Program-made: the position numbers and the translations under genes
Notes under the pieces: model-generated
What the model was told of the DNA's origin: nothing
What the model saw: the letters and a program-made list of their open reading frames with translations, nothing else
Databases searched by the model: none
Source: Exiguobacterium sp. AM39-5BH
GTDB taxonomy: Bacteria; Bacillota; Bacilli; Exiguobacteriales; Exiguobacteriaceae
Direction of reading: 5' to 3'
Length of the DNA: 64,000 bases
NCBI RefSeq assembly: GCF_003467445.1
Contig: NZ_QSGS01000005.1
Coordinates: forward strand, 124,001-188,000
Shown: positions 18,630 to 28,611 of the stretch, in pieces
Numbering within the stretch: position 1 is the first letter of the stretch
How the letters are laid out: every line of letters starts with the position of its first letter

Positions 18630-20959
18630 TTATTCTTGATATGTCTTCAATACTTCTTGTAGCGGGATTTGATCGATTTTACGGCGACTGATGAACGTGC
18701 TCGCAAAGAAGAGGATGGAGACCGCTCCGAGCGTATAGAGCAGGTAGATCCATTCGAATTCGAGCGGCAGGATGAAGCCATAGTCTTCTGCGAACACGAC
18801 GATGATGACCCGTAAAATGATGAGGGCGATTGGAATGCTGAGGAGTGCCGAGGCGAGCGCATACATGAAGTAGCTGTTCAAAATCATTGAGCGCACCTCA
18901 CGGCGGTCATAGCCATCACTTTCAACAGCGAGATGACGTAATAGTTTTTCTCGACCGTGAGCGCGGTCAAGACGAACAAAATGCTGAACGCAATCAAGGT
19001 AGAGCCGCCGATCATGACGTTCATCATCAAGTTCATATACTCGTTAATCGAGGTAGATTGGTCGATCAAACTGTCGCGCGACAAAATCGTCGTATAGTCG
19101 GTCTCGTCCGGTCGCTCGGTCGCATAGATGCCGTTGAACAGTTCATCTGTTTCCCCGTCGGTCAGCTTGTCGCTCAAACTCGTGCGTGACAAGTAGATGG
19201 TGTCACCTATATATTCGTCAGCGATTCCGCGAATCGGATACGACAGCGTCTCGTCGTCGAGTTCGATGTCGAGCGTCTCCCCGGTCTCGAGTCCCAGCTT
19301 CAAGGCGAGCGAGGCACTGACGATGATGCTGTCTGCTTCTGGCGTCAATCTATCTCCGTTCTCGTCTTCGAGACGGTAGAGTGTGTTCACTTCATCGAGC
19401 CCTTTCAACGTGACGAGTTTGTCATCGACAAACGCGAACGGGTAGGTAAGGAACGGCTCTTGTCCGTCACGAAGTTCGGGTTGTGTCGTCGTGTACGCCT
19501 CGTACGCATAGTCGGCCTCATTCAATTCCCCGACAGTCATCCGATCGACGGCCCCGTTCATCATGAGAGCGAACACGATGAGGAGCGTCGAGAAGAGAAT
19601 CCCAAAGAAGAAAATGATAAAACTTCCCGTGCTTTTGACGGCGTACAAATATTTGAACTTCGTCTTGCCGCGGGCGTTGTGGAGCAGGCGGCTGACGAAC
19701 CGGCTGAGACGATTGAGCGACAAGTTGTCTCGTGGCGAAAGTAAGGCGAGCGCGCTCTCACCCATGAGTTTATAAATGACAGCCCCGGCGACAAGTGCGA
19801 AAAAGAGAAGCGGGGCGAAGACGGCCGTGAGAAAAACAAATGGGCTTTGGGCGATGGTGATGGACGGCAAGAGATAAAAGTCGAGATACAAGGCTTTGAG
19901 CAGGTCGGCGAAATAGAGACCGAGGAAATACCCGATGATGAGCATGATAGTCGCGAAAGCTAGAATAAGCATGAGATACGGCGTCGCGATTTGCCGGCGG
20001 CTATAGCCGATTGCTTTCAAGAGACCGATTTGGCCACGTTCAGACTCGAGCATGTTCGAAATCAGAATGCCGACGATGATGACGGCAATCGAGACGATGA
20101 ACAGACTTAAACCGAGGGCCATCGCCTTTCCGGAAGAGATTTCGCTATAGATGGCCCCGCTGCGCATGATATTTTCCGTCTCCATGACCGAGATGACGAA
20201 TGGGAGCTCGACGTCCGTCACGACCGTCCCATCGGTGATACCGGCCAGACGGAACGATTCGGTCCCGTTCATCGTCTCGTAGGCTGAATCTGTCATGAGC
20301 AGGAGCGTCTGTGTGCCCGGGTCGAGATTGAAGAAATTGTCGTCGAATAGCGGCAACGTATAGTCCGGGAACAAGACGAACCCGGTCACCGTGAACGGTT
20401 CACCGAAATCGATCGTGTCACCGATTTTGATTCCGTTCTTTTCAGCCGATTTCGTATTGATGGCGACCTCATTGTCCGCGCTCGGACGACGACCTGACTC
20501 AAGATAGGACAAGTTGATGGCGTCCGCATCTTTTACAACGAGCCCGCGATGTTCGCGGTCTTCGAACGTGTAATTGAATAGCTTCATGGAGCGTAGCTCG
20601 AGCGTCACGTCGCCCATCTCGCGCTCGACGGCGTCGAGGCGTGCCAGCATCAAGTCATCGAACGCTTCCGCGTCGGCTTGTTTCAAGTCGGCGAGCGTGT
20701 ACTTCCCGGAGGCGATAAAAGCAGTCAATTCGGGCGCGGCCGCCTCTTCCTCGGTGACGCGGTTGAGCATCTCGACGGCAAAATCTTCTTGATTTGAAGA
20801 CGCGAGATACTCATCGGTCGGGACCTCGATGCCGCTGATGCCATAAAACATCATCGTATACGTGAGGGAACTCATGACGATGATGACGGCGATGGCGAGG
20901 AGCTGCATCCATTTGCCCGCGAGCGTCTTCCATACGTTTGTATAGAGCATGTGTCTCAC
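18630..20959 (-). CDS. FtsX/MacB-type ABC transporter permease (frameshifted)
   Basis: A permease of about 776 residues: N-terminal membrane helix, a large extracytoplasmic MacB-type region (about 40-250), three helices, a second external region and C-terminal helices. The frame breaks at 18913-18914. One extra G on the minus strand would turn KVMAMTAVRCAQ-stop into KVMGYDRREVRSMILNSYF and join the last 88 residues. A single base in a short G-run is missing, so a sequence error is likely. It overlaps the ATPase gene upstream by 4 bases. The family exports peptides or acts in envelope stress; the substrate is unknown. Confidence 0.85.
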
Positions 20960-21654
20960 CCCCAGTGGATGTCACGTGCGGAACGTTTGGTCGGGTTGCG
21001 CGTCAATTCAATGATTCGTCCCGAGTTCATTTTGATGACGTCATCGGCCATTTCGCTGATCCCGGTGTTATGGGTGATGACGACGACGGTTTTCCCATAT
21101 TCTTTGTTCAACCGTTCGAGCAATTCGAGCACCCGTTTCGAGTTGTCTTCATCAAGTGATCCCGTCGGTTCATCACAGAAGACGATGGTCGGATTTTTGG
21201 AGAGGCTCCGAGCGATGGAGACGCGCTGTTGTTCACCACCTGACAATTGGTACGGATATTTGTCGCGAGCGGACGTCAGCCCGACTTGCTCGAGCAATTC
21301 ATCGATTGGGAGTGGGCAGTCTGATAAGTCGGCCCCGATTTGAATGTTCTCCTGCACGGTCAAATTTTGCAGTAAATTATATTGTTGAAAGATAAAGCCG
21401 AGATGGTCGCGCCGAAAAGCTGTCATCTGTTCGGGAGACAAGTCGGTCAAGACGGTGTCGCCGAACGTGATCGTCCCGGACGTCACCGTATCGAGTCCGC
21501 TGATCACGTTCAAAAGCGTACTTTTACCACTCCCACTCGGTCCGAGGATGACGACGAAAGTTCCGTCTTGAATCGTCAACTCGATCTCTTTCAACGCCAC
21601 CGTCTCGATTTCCCCCGTCTTGTAAATCTTGTTGACGTGCTCGATGTGAATCAT
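20956..21654 (-). CDS. LolD/MacB-type ABC transporter ATP-binding protein
   Basis: A 232-residue ATPase with Walker A GPSGSGKSTLL, the signature LSGGEQQRVSIARSL, Walker B IVFCDEPTGSLD and the H-loop VVVITHN. It belongs to the MacB/LolD branch that works with FtsX-type permeases, here the next gene. The cluster has no adjacent two-component system, unlike Bce-type bacitracin modules, though the ATPase resembles them. GGAGGG precedes the ATG. Confidence 0.9.
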   Translation of the reverse strand: MIHIEHVNKIYKTGEIETVALKEIELTIQDGTFVVILGPSGSGKSTLLNVISGLDTVTSGTITFGDTVLTDLSPEQMTAFRRDHLGFIFQQYNLLQNLTVQENIQIGADLSDCPLPIDELLEQVGLTSARDKYPYQLSGGEQQRVSIARSLSKNPTIVFCDEPTGSLDEDNSKRVLELLERLNKEYGKTVVVITHNTGISEMADDVIKMNSGRIIELTRNPTKRSARDIHWG

Positions 21655-21822
21655 GCCGATCCCTCCTTTATCCGATGCTATCTTTTACCCGTTTCAGGCA
21701 CGATATGGAGGGGAATATGTGAAACTTCAAAGGAATTCGTTTTTTAATAAATAGTGAAACCGCTTCACCTGTGATAAAATAATATTACCAGGTACTAATT
21801 TTAACTGAAGGAGCACTCGAAC

Positions 21823-22653
21823 ATGAAAATTGCTTATATTACGGACAGCACCGTCGTCCTTCCAGATTCGATTCAACACCATCCGGATATCCATATCGTC
21901 CCGCTCTACGTCGTTAAAGGTGATCAACCATACAAGGACGGCGTCGAGGTCGATGCAAAGACCGTCTATGAATGGATCGATGCGGGTGTACGCGTCTCGA
22001 CGAGCCAACCTGCCATCGGCGACTTCGTCACGTTATATGAAGGGATCAAAGACCAATATGACATGGGGATCGCTCTCCACTTGTCATCCGATTTGAGCGG
22101 CACGTATTCGGCCTCGGTCCAAGGCGCCGAGATTGCTGAATTTAAATTGCTCGCCCTCGACTCGCGGGCTGGCATCTATACGATGGGACTCATGCTCGAA
22201 GAGTTGATCGAACGCGTCGAGCGCGGGGATGCGCTCGAGGACGTCGAGGCGTATATGAAACAGCGCACCGAGGACGTCCGCATCGAGTTAATTTTGCAAA
22301 ACTTGACGCAGATGCAAAAAGGTGGCCGCATCTCGAAGTCGAAAGCGCTCATTGGCAACATGTTGCAGTTGAAACCGGTGCTCCGCTTTGAAGACGGGCT
22401 GATCGTCCCATATCAGACGGTTCGGACGTATAAAAAAGCGCAGGCCCAGCTGTTCGAGGCACTCCGTCAAGCCATCGATTCGGGTGAGTGCACGGACGTC
22501 TCAATTTTCCACGGAAACGTGCCAGAGCTGGCCGAGTCGTGGAAACGCGAGCTCGGGGATAAAGCCAAAATTCGGGTCGATACACTCGCACCGCTCCTCG
22601 GAGCACACACGGGATCAGGCTCAATCGGCATTTCGTTTTTACAAGCGAAGTGA
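21823..22653 (+). CDS. DegV family fatty-acid-binding protein (second copy)
   Basis: A 276-residue DegV protein starting MKIAYITDSTVVLPD, with TSQPAIGDFVTLYEGI, LSSDLSGTYSASVQGA (lipid pocket and SGT motif) and NLTQMQKGGRIS. Family role: binds a fatty acid that FakA phosphorylates for phospholipid synthesis. It is a monocistronic gene with GAAGGAG before the start and a terminator after the stop. It differs from the copy at 16434 in most non-motif positions, so it is not a recent duplicate. Confidence 0.9.
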   Translation: MKIAYITDSTVVLPDSIQHHPDIHIVPLYVVKGDQPYKDGVEVDAKTVYEWIDAGVRVSTSQPAIGDFVTLYEGIKDQYDMGIALHLSSDLSGTYSASVQGAEIAEFKLLALDSRAGIYTMGLMLEELIERVERGDALEDVEAYMKQRTEDVRIELILQNLTQMQKGGRISKSKALIGNMLQLKPVLRFEDGLIVPYQTVRTYKKAQAQLFEALRQAIDSGECTDVSIFHGNVPELAESWKRELGDKAKIRVDTLAPLLGAHTGSGSIGISFLQAK

Positions 22654-22659
22654 TGACAA

Positions 22660-22688
22660 GATCGTGACGAGGGTCACGGTCTTTTTTT
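22660..22688 (+). terminator. Terminator of the second degV gene
   Basis: Stem GATCGTGAC/GTCACGGTC, followed by seven T. Confidence 0.85.
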
Positions 22689-22781
22689 CATTGTCACAAC
22701 TTTCAAACAACGGCTGGCATCTTCAGTCAAAACCCTTCATACTATGTAGGAATGATAATGGATTAGGAAAGGGGGGAGACG

Positions 22782-24464
22782 ATGCGATTTCGGAAATACC
22801 TTATTAGGAGCTGGCTCTCGTGGTCGGTCGTCTTCATGGGAATCCTCGCTTATATGTGGCTCGGTATCGGCCTATTTGATTGGTCGCTGTTTTGGTTCAT
22901 TTTTACGCTCGGCGCTCTATTCGTCATGAACCCGCTCAAGCGGCGACATCTTCATTTCACCTTTCATGAGATGTTCGTCTTCATGACGTTCTTTTTGTAT
23001 GGATTGTTCCCGGCCTTGTTGATGGGACAACTTTTGCTCCTCACATTTCAGGCTCGGACGTTCACGAACAAGGTCGGACGTCGGCGCTTTCTCCATTTCT
23101 ATCCGCTTAATACGTTGATTGAAGCGATGTTGCTCGTCTTACCGGGGCTCGTCTATTTGCGGCTCGGCGGAGAGATCGGTCCGAACGTCCATTTGCTCGA
23201 GCAAGGTACGGCGCTCCTCGGCTTCTTCGCCGTCCTCTTCCTCGTGCTTGGGTTCAGTTTTCTCCTCTCACGCTTCTTGATCGGAGAACGGATTCCGCTG
23301 CCGATCATGTGGCGCTTACTCCGCTTCGACTGGCTCGTCATCTCGCTCGAACTACTGTTCACGATGGTCGCCATCGAAGCGTTTCAACGGTTCGATTATA
23401 CGGGCCTCATGGCGACGTTTCTCATTCTGTCTCTCCTCAAGATGGGGTTATCAAAAGCGACGGAGACCGAAGAGACACAGTCGAAAATCGATCAAGTCGA
23501 ACGATTGAAAGAGCAACTTTACCGGGTCGATAACGAACAACTGCTCATCGAGAAATTTTGGAACGGATTGCGGGAAGTCGTCGAACTGGAACGTGGCTGG
23601 CTACAAGTCAATCGGGACGGAAAACGGACATTTTATGACATTAGCGGCCGTCAGTCAAAACCTTTTACCGACGCCTACACGCTTGAACGACACCGCGACG
23701 CGGAGGAACCTTATTTCGTATACGACTCACTTCATGAATGGCATCCTGATTTACAAGCCCAGCAGACGGAGCTCCATCATTCCGCGCTCGTCGTCCAGCC
23801 GGTGTCGAGTACGACGAACGCGGTCAGCTGCATGATTTCGACGACTGCGAACGGAGCGTACGAAGGAGCGATTGCCGCCGATATTCATCGGCTGTTAAAG
23901 ACGTTGTCTTGGTCACTCGAACGGATTGACGAGCGGAACCTGCTCCAACATGAAAGCCTGACCGACCCGATGACGGGGTTACCGAACCAGCGGGCGTTGA
24001 AACGATGGACAAAAGAGCGGTTGAACGACATCGCCTCATATCCGTTGTCCGTGTTCTTGGTCGACCTCGATCACTTCAAGGCGATCAATGACACATACGG
24101 TCATGCATTCGGGGATAACGTGTTGATTGAGACCGGGGCACTGTTTAGTCGTCTCGTCCGAAGTGTGGATCTCGTCACTCGCTATGGTGGTGAGGAGTTC
24201 GTTTTTGTTTTCCCGCGCATGAACGAGGAAGTCGCCATCACGACGGGCGAAAAGATTCGGCAAGCCCTTCGTGCCCATTCGTTTGGGTCTGAGGGGATTC
24301 ACGTTCAAGTCACGGCGAGCATTGGCATCGAGACGATTCATGAGTATGAGGACCTCGACACGTTGCTACGCCATGCCGACCGGGCCATGTACGTCGGTGC
24401 GAAATTCAACGGCCGTGACCGAGTCGCCCACTATCGCGACACGTCGACGGAACGGATTCAATGA
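22782..24464 (+). CDS. Membrane-anchored diguanylate cyclase with a sensor region
   Basis: A 560-residue protein. Residues 1-225 hold about seven hydrophobic segments, 226-255 a likely coiled coil (QSKIDQVERLKEQLYRVDNE), 260-390 a GAF-like region of weak similarity, and 395-550 a GGDEF domain with DPMTGLPNQRALKRW, DLDHFKAINDTYGHAFGD and the active GGEEF loop. It should make cyclic di-GMP. GGGGGGAGA precedes the start. It is a different architecture from the GGDEF protein at 10007, so the two likely sense different cues. Confidence 0.88.
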   Translation: MRFRKYLIRSWLSWSVVFMGILAYMWLGIGLFDWSLFWFIFTLGALFVMNPLKRRHLHFTFHEMFVFMTFFLYGLFPALLMGQLLLLTFQARTFTNKVGRRRFLHFYPLNTLIEAMLLVLPGLVYLRLGGEIGPNVHLLEQGTALLGFFAVLFLVLGFSFLLSRFLIGERIPLPIMWRLLRFDWLVISLELLFTMVAIEAFQRFDYTGLMATFLILSLLKMGLSKATETEETQSKIDQVERLKEQLYRVDNEQLLIEKFWNGLREVVELERGWLQVNRDGKRTFYDISGRQSKPFTDAYTLERHRDAEEPYFVYDSLHEWHPDLQAQQTELHHSALVVQPVSSTTNAVSCMISTTANGAYEGAIAADIHRLLKTLSWSLERIDERNLLQHESLTDPMTGLPNQRALKRWTKERLNDIASYPLSVFLVDLDHFKAINDTYGHAFGDNVLIETGALFSRLVRSVDLVTRYGGEEFVFVFPRMNEEVAITTGEKIRQALRAHSFGSEGIHVQVTASIGIETIHEYEDLDTLLRHADRAMYVGAKFNGRDRVAHYRDTSTERIQ

Positions 24465-24564
24465 TTTTTTGTCTCATCAACATGAACGATGTTCGGCCGG
24501 TGCCCTTCGTTCCTTGAGCGATGCGGCTCCGGCATTGCCTGCAGAAAGACGATGACGGAACATC

Positions 24565-24604
24565 TACAAAACAAGGAGGACACCGGATCCCCGGCGTCCT
24601 CCTT
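24565..24604 (-). terminator. Terminator of the repeat-protein gene
   Basis: Long GC-rich stem AAGGAGGAC/GTCCTCCTT, with GTTTTGT following on the minus strand. It serves the minus-strand gene at 24617. Confidence 0.7.
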
Positions 24605-24616
24605 ATGAATGAAAGA

Positions 24617-25258
24617 TTATAATTTCTGGTTGAAAATCTCTGACTCGACCGCGTGAATCGCGGCTGACCACGAACCGTAACGATGAAGAATGGCTTTTGT
24701 CGATGGTTTGTTATTTCGTTTTGCCCATTCGCGATACGCTTCGAAAGAAAGAGAGAAGCCCATCTCGTGAATCGCTTCACGAAGAGCCGTGGAGAGTTCA
24801 GATTTCGAGTATGTCACACTCGCTTCGAGTCCAGCTTCGGCACAGGCGTCATGCCACGAGCCGAACGTCTTGACGATATGGTAATGGCTCGGCGCTTTTG
24901 GATGAAGCTTGCGCCACTCCTGATACTTTTTAAGCGTGATGATTGAACCCATGTCGCGCGAGTAGATCGCGAGTGTCTCAATGATATCTTCACGCGTATA
25001 TTTTGGCATCTTGTCAGGGAGGTCGACTGTCGCCTCTCCGTGCCATTCATAGCCGGCAATGGCAAGTGCCTCGGCCCATGACCCGAACTGTCGAATGATT
25101 GACTCGGGAGAGGGCCAGCTTTGTTCCATCGCGAAGCGACGATACACGGAGCGTCGTGGACGTTCCTTCAATAAATCACCGAGCAATCGAATGCAATGGA
25201 TCATCCTCTGCTGCTCGGTGGACAAGTGATGGGATTTAGTGGATAACGTTTGACTCAA
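24617..25258 (-). CDS. Homing-endonuclease-associated repeat protein
   Basis: A 213-residue soluble protein made of at least three repeats of about 55 residues. Each ends in a motif like FGSWAEALAIAG, FGSWHDACAEAG or YGSWSAAIHAVE, preceded by a tyrosine-tryptophan helix (KKYQEWRK, EAYREWAK). These are the small helical repeats found beside HNH homing endonucleases, presumed DNA-binding. No nuclease motif is present. The TTG at 25258 is chosen because AAGGAGG lies seven bases before it; the frame extends further upstream without such a site. Confidence 0.68.
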   Translation of the reverse strand: MSQTLSTKSHHLSTEQQRMIHCIRLLGDLLKERPRRSVYRRFAMEQSWPSPESIIRQFGSWAEALAIAGYEWHGEATVDLPDKMPKYTREDIIETLAIYSRDMGSIITLKKYQEWRKLHPKAPSHYHIVKTFGSWHDACAEAGLEASVTYSKSELSTALREAIHEMGFSLSFEAYREWAKRNNKPSTKAILHRYGSWSAAIHAVESEIFNQKL

Positions 25259-25522
25259 TGATGGTTCCTCCTTCCATGGACTCGTATCTGAACCGACAAA
25301 GATCACAAAGTTGCTTTTACAATCATACTATCGGCCAGTTTTTACAATTTATAAGTGCATTAAACAAGTTTTTTAAATCGATTTCTCGACTAAGATGGTC
25401 CTAAGGTCCCGCTTCCCCTTTAAAAAACGGTAACATTTCTATTACAAATTTAATATTAAATGGATTCATTTGTAAACAAAAAAAATTACACAATCTAAAA
25501 TTGTAATAATTTGTACGAAAAA

Positions 25523-25569
25523 GTACCCAACTAGCCGATGGGGTCATCACCGTCGCACCAGTTGGATAC
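25523..25569. other. Unassigned structured element in a long intergenic gap
   Basis: The gap 25259-25707 holds no gene. Within it a 10-base stem (GTACCCAACT with AGTTGGATAC, one G-T pair) encloses a 27-base loop that can fold again, and A/T runs flank both sides. It is GC-rich inside an AT-rich stretch. It could be a small RNA or a terminator with no gene before it. No known riboswitch class fits. Confidence 0.45.
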
Positions 25570-25707
25570 TCTTTTATAATAAATTTAATTTTCAGACTAA
25601 TCAATAAAATTTTTGGAAATAACGTTTTTTTTAATAGTGGTCAGTGATTCGGACATTCTGTTAAAATGTTGGAATTGACATCAACAGAGAAAAGAGGCAA
25701 TTGAGAT

Positions 25708-26520
25708 ATGACAATTTGGTTATTCTATTTACTGCTCGGTTTGATTCAAGGGTTGACAGAACCCATCCCCATCTCGTCAAGTGGTCACTTGGTAATCTTC
25801 CAAGACCTATTCAACATTAAATTGCCAGGCCTCTCGTTCGAAATTTTTGTGAACTTTGCCTCGCTCCTCGCCGTCTTGACGATTTATCGAAAGGACGTCA
25901 TCCGGCTCGTTGTTAGTTTATGGGCATTCTTAGTTAAAAAAGACCGCAACGACGAAACGATGATCGACGTCAAGTTCGTCGGGCTCTTGCTCATCGCGAC
26001 GGTCCCGGCCGGTGTCCTCGGCGTCTTGTTCGGTGATTGGATCGGCGAGACGCTTGGAGGGGTCGCAACGGTCGGCTACACGCTCATCTTGACCGGGGTC
26101 GCGCTCTGGTTCATCCGTAACTTGCGAGGGAGTAAAGGTGACGGAGGTATCACGATGCGTGATGCCATCCTCATCGGTCTCGCCCAAGCGGTCGCACTCA
26201 TCCCTGGCATCAGTCGCTCTGGGGCGACGATTGTCATGGCGATGTTGCTCGGCATCAAGCAAGAGTCGGCCCTCCGTTTCTCGTTCTTCTTGTTCATCCC
26301 GGTTAGTCTCGGGACGATGATTTTAGATGGTCCCGCGCTCTTCACGGACCCGTCGACGCGCGACCTGTTCGGACCGCTCCTCTTGGCGTTCATCGCCTCG
26401 TACGCGCTCACGGCCATCTCGCTCAAATGGTTCCAGCACATCATGGCGCAAGGCGAGCTCAAATACTTCTCGTTCTATTGTTGGATCGTCGGACTCCTCG
26501 TCATCCTATTCTTGGCTTGA
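25708..26520 (+). CDS. uppP: Undecaprenyl-diphosphatase UppP (BacA)
   Basis: A 270-residue membrane enzyme that recycles undecaprenyl pyrophosphate to the monophosphate carrier for cell-wall synthesis, and gives bacitracin tolerance when abundant. The two family motifs are clear: [19 protein letters not shown] at the N-terminus and [17 protein letters not shown] in the middle. Eight or so hydrophobic segments. Its ATG follows AGAGGCAATTGAG. The gene is monocistronic, ending in a strong terminator before the riboflavin riboswitch. Confidence 0.95.
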   Translation: MTIWLFYLLLGLIQGLTEPIPISSSGHLVIFQDLFNIKLPGLSFEIFVNFASLLAVLTIYRKDVIRLVVSLWAFLVKKDRNDETMIDVKFVGLLLIATVPAGVLGVLFGDWIGETLGGVATVGYTLILTGVALWFIRNLRGSKGDGGITMRDAILIGLAQAVALIPGISRSGATIVMAMLLGIKQESALRFSFFLFIPVSLGTMILDGPALFTDPSTRDLFGPLLLAFIASYALTAISLKWFQHIMAQGELKYFSFYCWIVGLLVILFLA

Positions 26521-26524
26521 TTAG

Positions 26525-26555
26525 AAGCGTCGCTCATTCGAGCGGCGCTTTTTTT
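26525..26555 (+). terminator. Terminator of uppP
   Basis: 11-base stem AAGCGTCGCTC/GAGCGGCGCTT with a 4-base loop, then a T run. Confidence 0.92.
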
Positions 26556-26617
26556 GCACATTTCATTTTGCCATCGACTTATTTTTGCGCTAAAGTGTAG
26601 ACGTACAAACAAATATT

Positions 26618-26752
26618 CCTTCGGGGTCGGGTGAAATTCCCAACCGGCGGTGATGGGCGCGAGCCTTAAGTCCGTGACCCGGGCGCACGTGTGCGAACGG
26701 TGGATCTAGTGCGATTCTAGAGCCGACAGTATAGTCTGGATGGGAGAAGGAA
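26618..26752 (+). promoter_or_regulatory. FMN riboswitch (RFN element)
   Basis: The conserved RFN blocks are present in order: TTCGGGGTCGGGTGAAATTCC, CAACCGGCGGTGAT, AGTCCGTGACCC, GTGGATCTAGTGCGATTCTAG, AGCCGACAGTATAGTC and TGGATGGGAGAAGG. The outer stem closes with CCTTC and GAAGG. It senses FMN and controls the rib operon downstream. Confidence 0.95.
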
Positions 26753-26767
26753 ACAAAAACAGGTCCA

Positions 26768-26795
26768 CACGACCTGTAGTTCGTCGTGCGTTTTT
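26768..26795 (+). terminator. Riboswitch-controlled terminator (expression platform)
   Basis: CACGAC/GTCGTG stem, then GCGTTTTT, 16 bases after the RFN element. With FMN bound this should end transcription before ribD. Confidence 0.75.
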
Positions 26796-26851
26796 CTGTA
26801 AAAGGAAGCGTTTATTTGGTATGCCCAAATGACGACGAACACCTCCTACCG

Positions 26852-26884
26852 AGACCTTGAGGATTATTCCTTAAGGTCTTTTTG
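26852..26884 (+). terminator. Second hairpin-T-run in the rib leader
   Basis: Stem AGACCTTGAGG/CCTTAAGGTCT (11 pairs, one wobble), 6-base loop and five T, only 25 bases before ribD. It could be a second attenuator or a backup terminator. Confidence 0.7.
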
Positions 26885-26909
26885 TTTGTACGAAACAAGG
26901 AGGGAGCTT

Positions 26910-27989
26910 ATGAAACAGTACATGCAACAAGCCATCCAATTGGCCGAGTCAGCCTCATCGACCGGCGTCAATCCGCGCGTCGGAGCCGTCGTCGTCAAAG
27001 ACGGTCGGGTCGTCGGGTTCGGCGCCCACTTGAAGGCGGGGGAAGCGCACGCTGAAGTGCACGCCATCAGCATGGCCGGGGCCGCCGCCTATGGCGCGAC
27101 GATGTACGTCACGCTCGAACCGTGCTCACATCATGGCAAGACGCCGCCATGTGCCGATTTAGTCGTGGAGTCCGGCATCAAACGTGCCGTCATCGCCATG
27201 GAGGACCCGAACCCGCTCGTTTCAGGGCAAGGCATCGCTCGGTTGAAAGCGGCCGGGATTGATGTCGAGGTCGGGCTGCTCGAAAGCGAAGCGCGAGCGC
27301 TCAATGTGGCGTTCCTGCGTTCGCTCGAGACGAGACGGCCGTATGTCATCTTGAAAACGGCGACGAGCCTCGACGGCAAAGTCGCCCTCAATACCGGTGA
27401 CAGCAAATGGGTGACCGGGACGGAAGCGAGACGGGACGTCCACGAACTGCGGGCGACGGTCGACGCAGTCTTGACCGGTGTCGGCACCGTCCTTGCCGAC
27501 GACCCAGCGCTCACCGTCCGGCTCGACAGCGAGACTACACAACCGCTCCGAATCGTGCTCGACCGAGAGTTGCGGACACCGCTCTCGAGTCAGCTCGTCC
27601 GGACGGCGAACGATCTGCCAGTGCTTCTGTACACGACGTCGAATGATCAAGCGAAACGTGACGCGTTGGCAGCGAATGGCGTCGAGATCGCCGATTACAC
27701 GTCGCTCGAGGCTGTCCTGCAAGACGTCTACGCACGCGGCATCGGTCGTCTGCTCGTCGAAGCGGGACCGACGCTCGTCACTTCACTCTTGGACGGACAA
27801 TTCGTTGACGAGTGGGTCATGTACCAGTCGCCACGGGTGTTCGGCGGCAAGGGCGGTTTCTACCGCTCGCATCATGCCGGTCCGCTCGATGTGATTGAGC
27901 GGTATAACGTGCGATCGGTCGAGACGGTCGGGACCGACATCAAACTCATCATGCGAAAGGAGGAGTCCGATGTTCACGGGAATCGTTGA
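26910..27989 (+). CDS. ribD: Bifunctional riboflavin deaminase/reductase RibD
   Basis: A 359-residue two-domain enzyme: an N-terminal deaminase (about 1-145) with the zinc motif HAEVHAI and EPCSHHGKTPPC, and a C-terminal reductase (about 146-359) with KTATSLDGKVA, TGVGTVLADDPALTVR and LLVEAGPTL. It performs the second and third steps of riboflavin synthesis from GTP. The ATG at 26910 is preferred because AAGGAGGGAG precedes it; an upstream open frame reads through the leader hairpin. First gene of ribD-ribE-ribA-ribH. Confidence 0.95.
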   Translation: MKQYMQQAIQLAESASSTGVNPRVGAVVVKDGRVVGFGAHLKAGEAHAEVHAISMAGAAAYGATMYVTLEPCSHHGKTPPCADLVVESGIKRAVIAMEDPNPLVSGQGIARLKAAGIDVEVGLLESEARALNVAFLRSLETRRPYVILKTATSLDGKVALNTGDSKWVTGTEARRDVHELRATVDAVLTGVGTVLADDPALTVRLDSETTQPLRIVLDRELRTPLSSQLVRTANDLPVLLYTTSNDQAKRDALAANGVEIADYTSLEAVLQDVYARGIGRLLVEAGPTLVTSLLDGQFVDEWVMYQSPRVFGGKGGFYRSHHAGPLDVIERYNVRSVETVGTDIKLIMRKEESDVHGNR

Positions 27990-28611
27990 AGAAATCGGTA
28001 GTGTGAAGGCAGTGAAACGGAACGGGCCATCACTTCGGCTCACACTCGCCGGACAGGTCGTCCTCGAGGACGTGAAGCTCGGTGACAGCATCTCTGTCAA
28101 CGGCATCTGTCTCACCGTGACGACGTTCGACCGTGACAGTTTCTCGGTCGATGTCATGCCAGAGACGCTCAAGGCGTCGAGTCTCGACGGGGTCCGCCCC
28201 GGCACGAACGTCAACTTGGAGCGGGCCATGCCCGCGAACGGACGCTTCGGCGGTCACTTCGTCTCGGGTCACGTCGACGGGGTCGGGCGCATCGTTAAAA
28301 AACGGTCGCTCGCGAACGCCGTCTATGTCGACATCAGCTGTGAGCCATCGCTCCTCCGTTATATCGTCCCGAAAGGTTCGATTTCGGTCGACGGGACGAG
28401 CTTGACGGTGTTTGACGTCACGGAACGTGGATTCACGTTGTCGCTCATCCCGCATACGTACAGTGAGACGGTGCTCGGGATGAAACAGGCCGGGGATACG
28501 GTCAATTTGGAATGTGACATGTTGGCTAAATATATGGAAAAACTCGTAAGTCAAAAACCGATGACGCTTGAATCGCTCGCGTCACAAGGATATGGGAAGG
28601 CGGGATGGTAA
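27970..28611 (+). CDS. ribE: Riboflavin synthase alpha subunit
   Basis: A 213-residue enzyme with two related halves, both of lumazine-binding type: [10 protein letters not shown] at the start and the repeat beginning near [26 protein letters not shown]-like sequences appear twice ([18 protein letters not shown]). It converts two lumazine molecules to riboflavin. The start lies inside the ribD end, overlapping by 20 bases, which suggests coupled translation. Confidence 0.95.
   Translation: MFTGIVEEIGSVKAVKRNGPSLRLTLAGQVVLEDVKLGDSISVNGICLTVTTFDRDSFSVDVMPETLKASSLDGVRPGTNVNLERAMPANGRFGGHFVSGHVDGVGRIVKKRSLANAVYVDISCEPSLLRYIVPKGSISVDGTSLTVFDVTERGFTLSLIPHTYSETVLGMKQAGDTVNLECDMLAKYMEKLVSQKPMTLESLASQGYGKAGW

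Noticed and set aside
25401-25604. Minus-strand open frame of 67 codons in the gap before uppP
   Set aside because: It covers the hairpin and an AT-rich non-coding stretch; composition is not coding-like.
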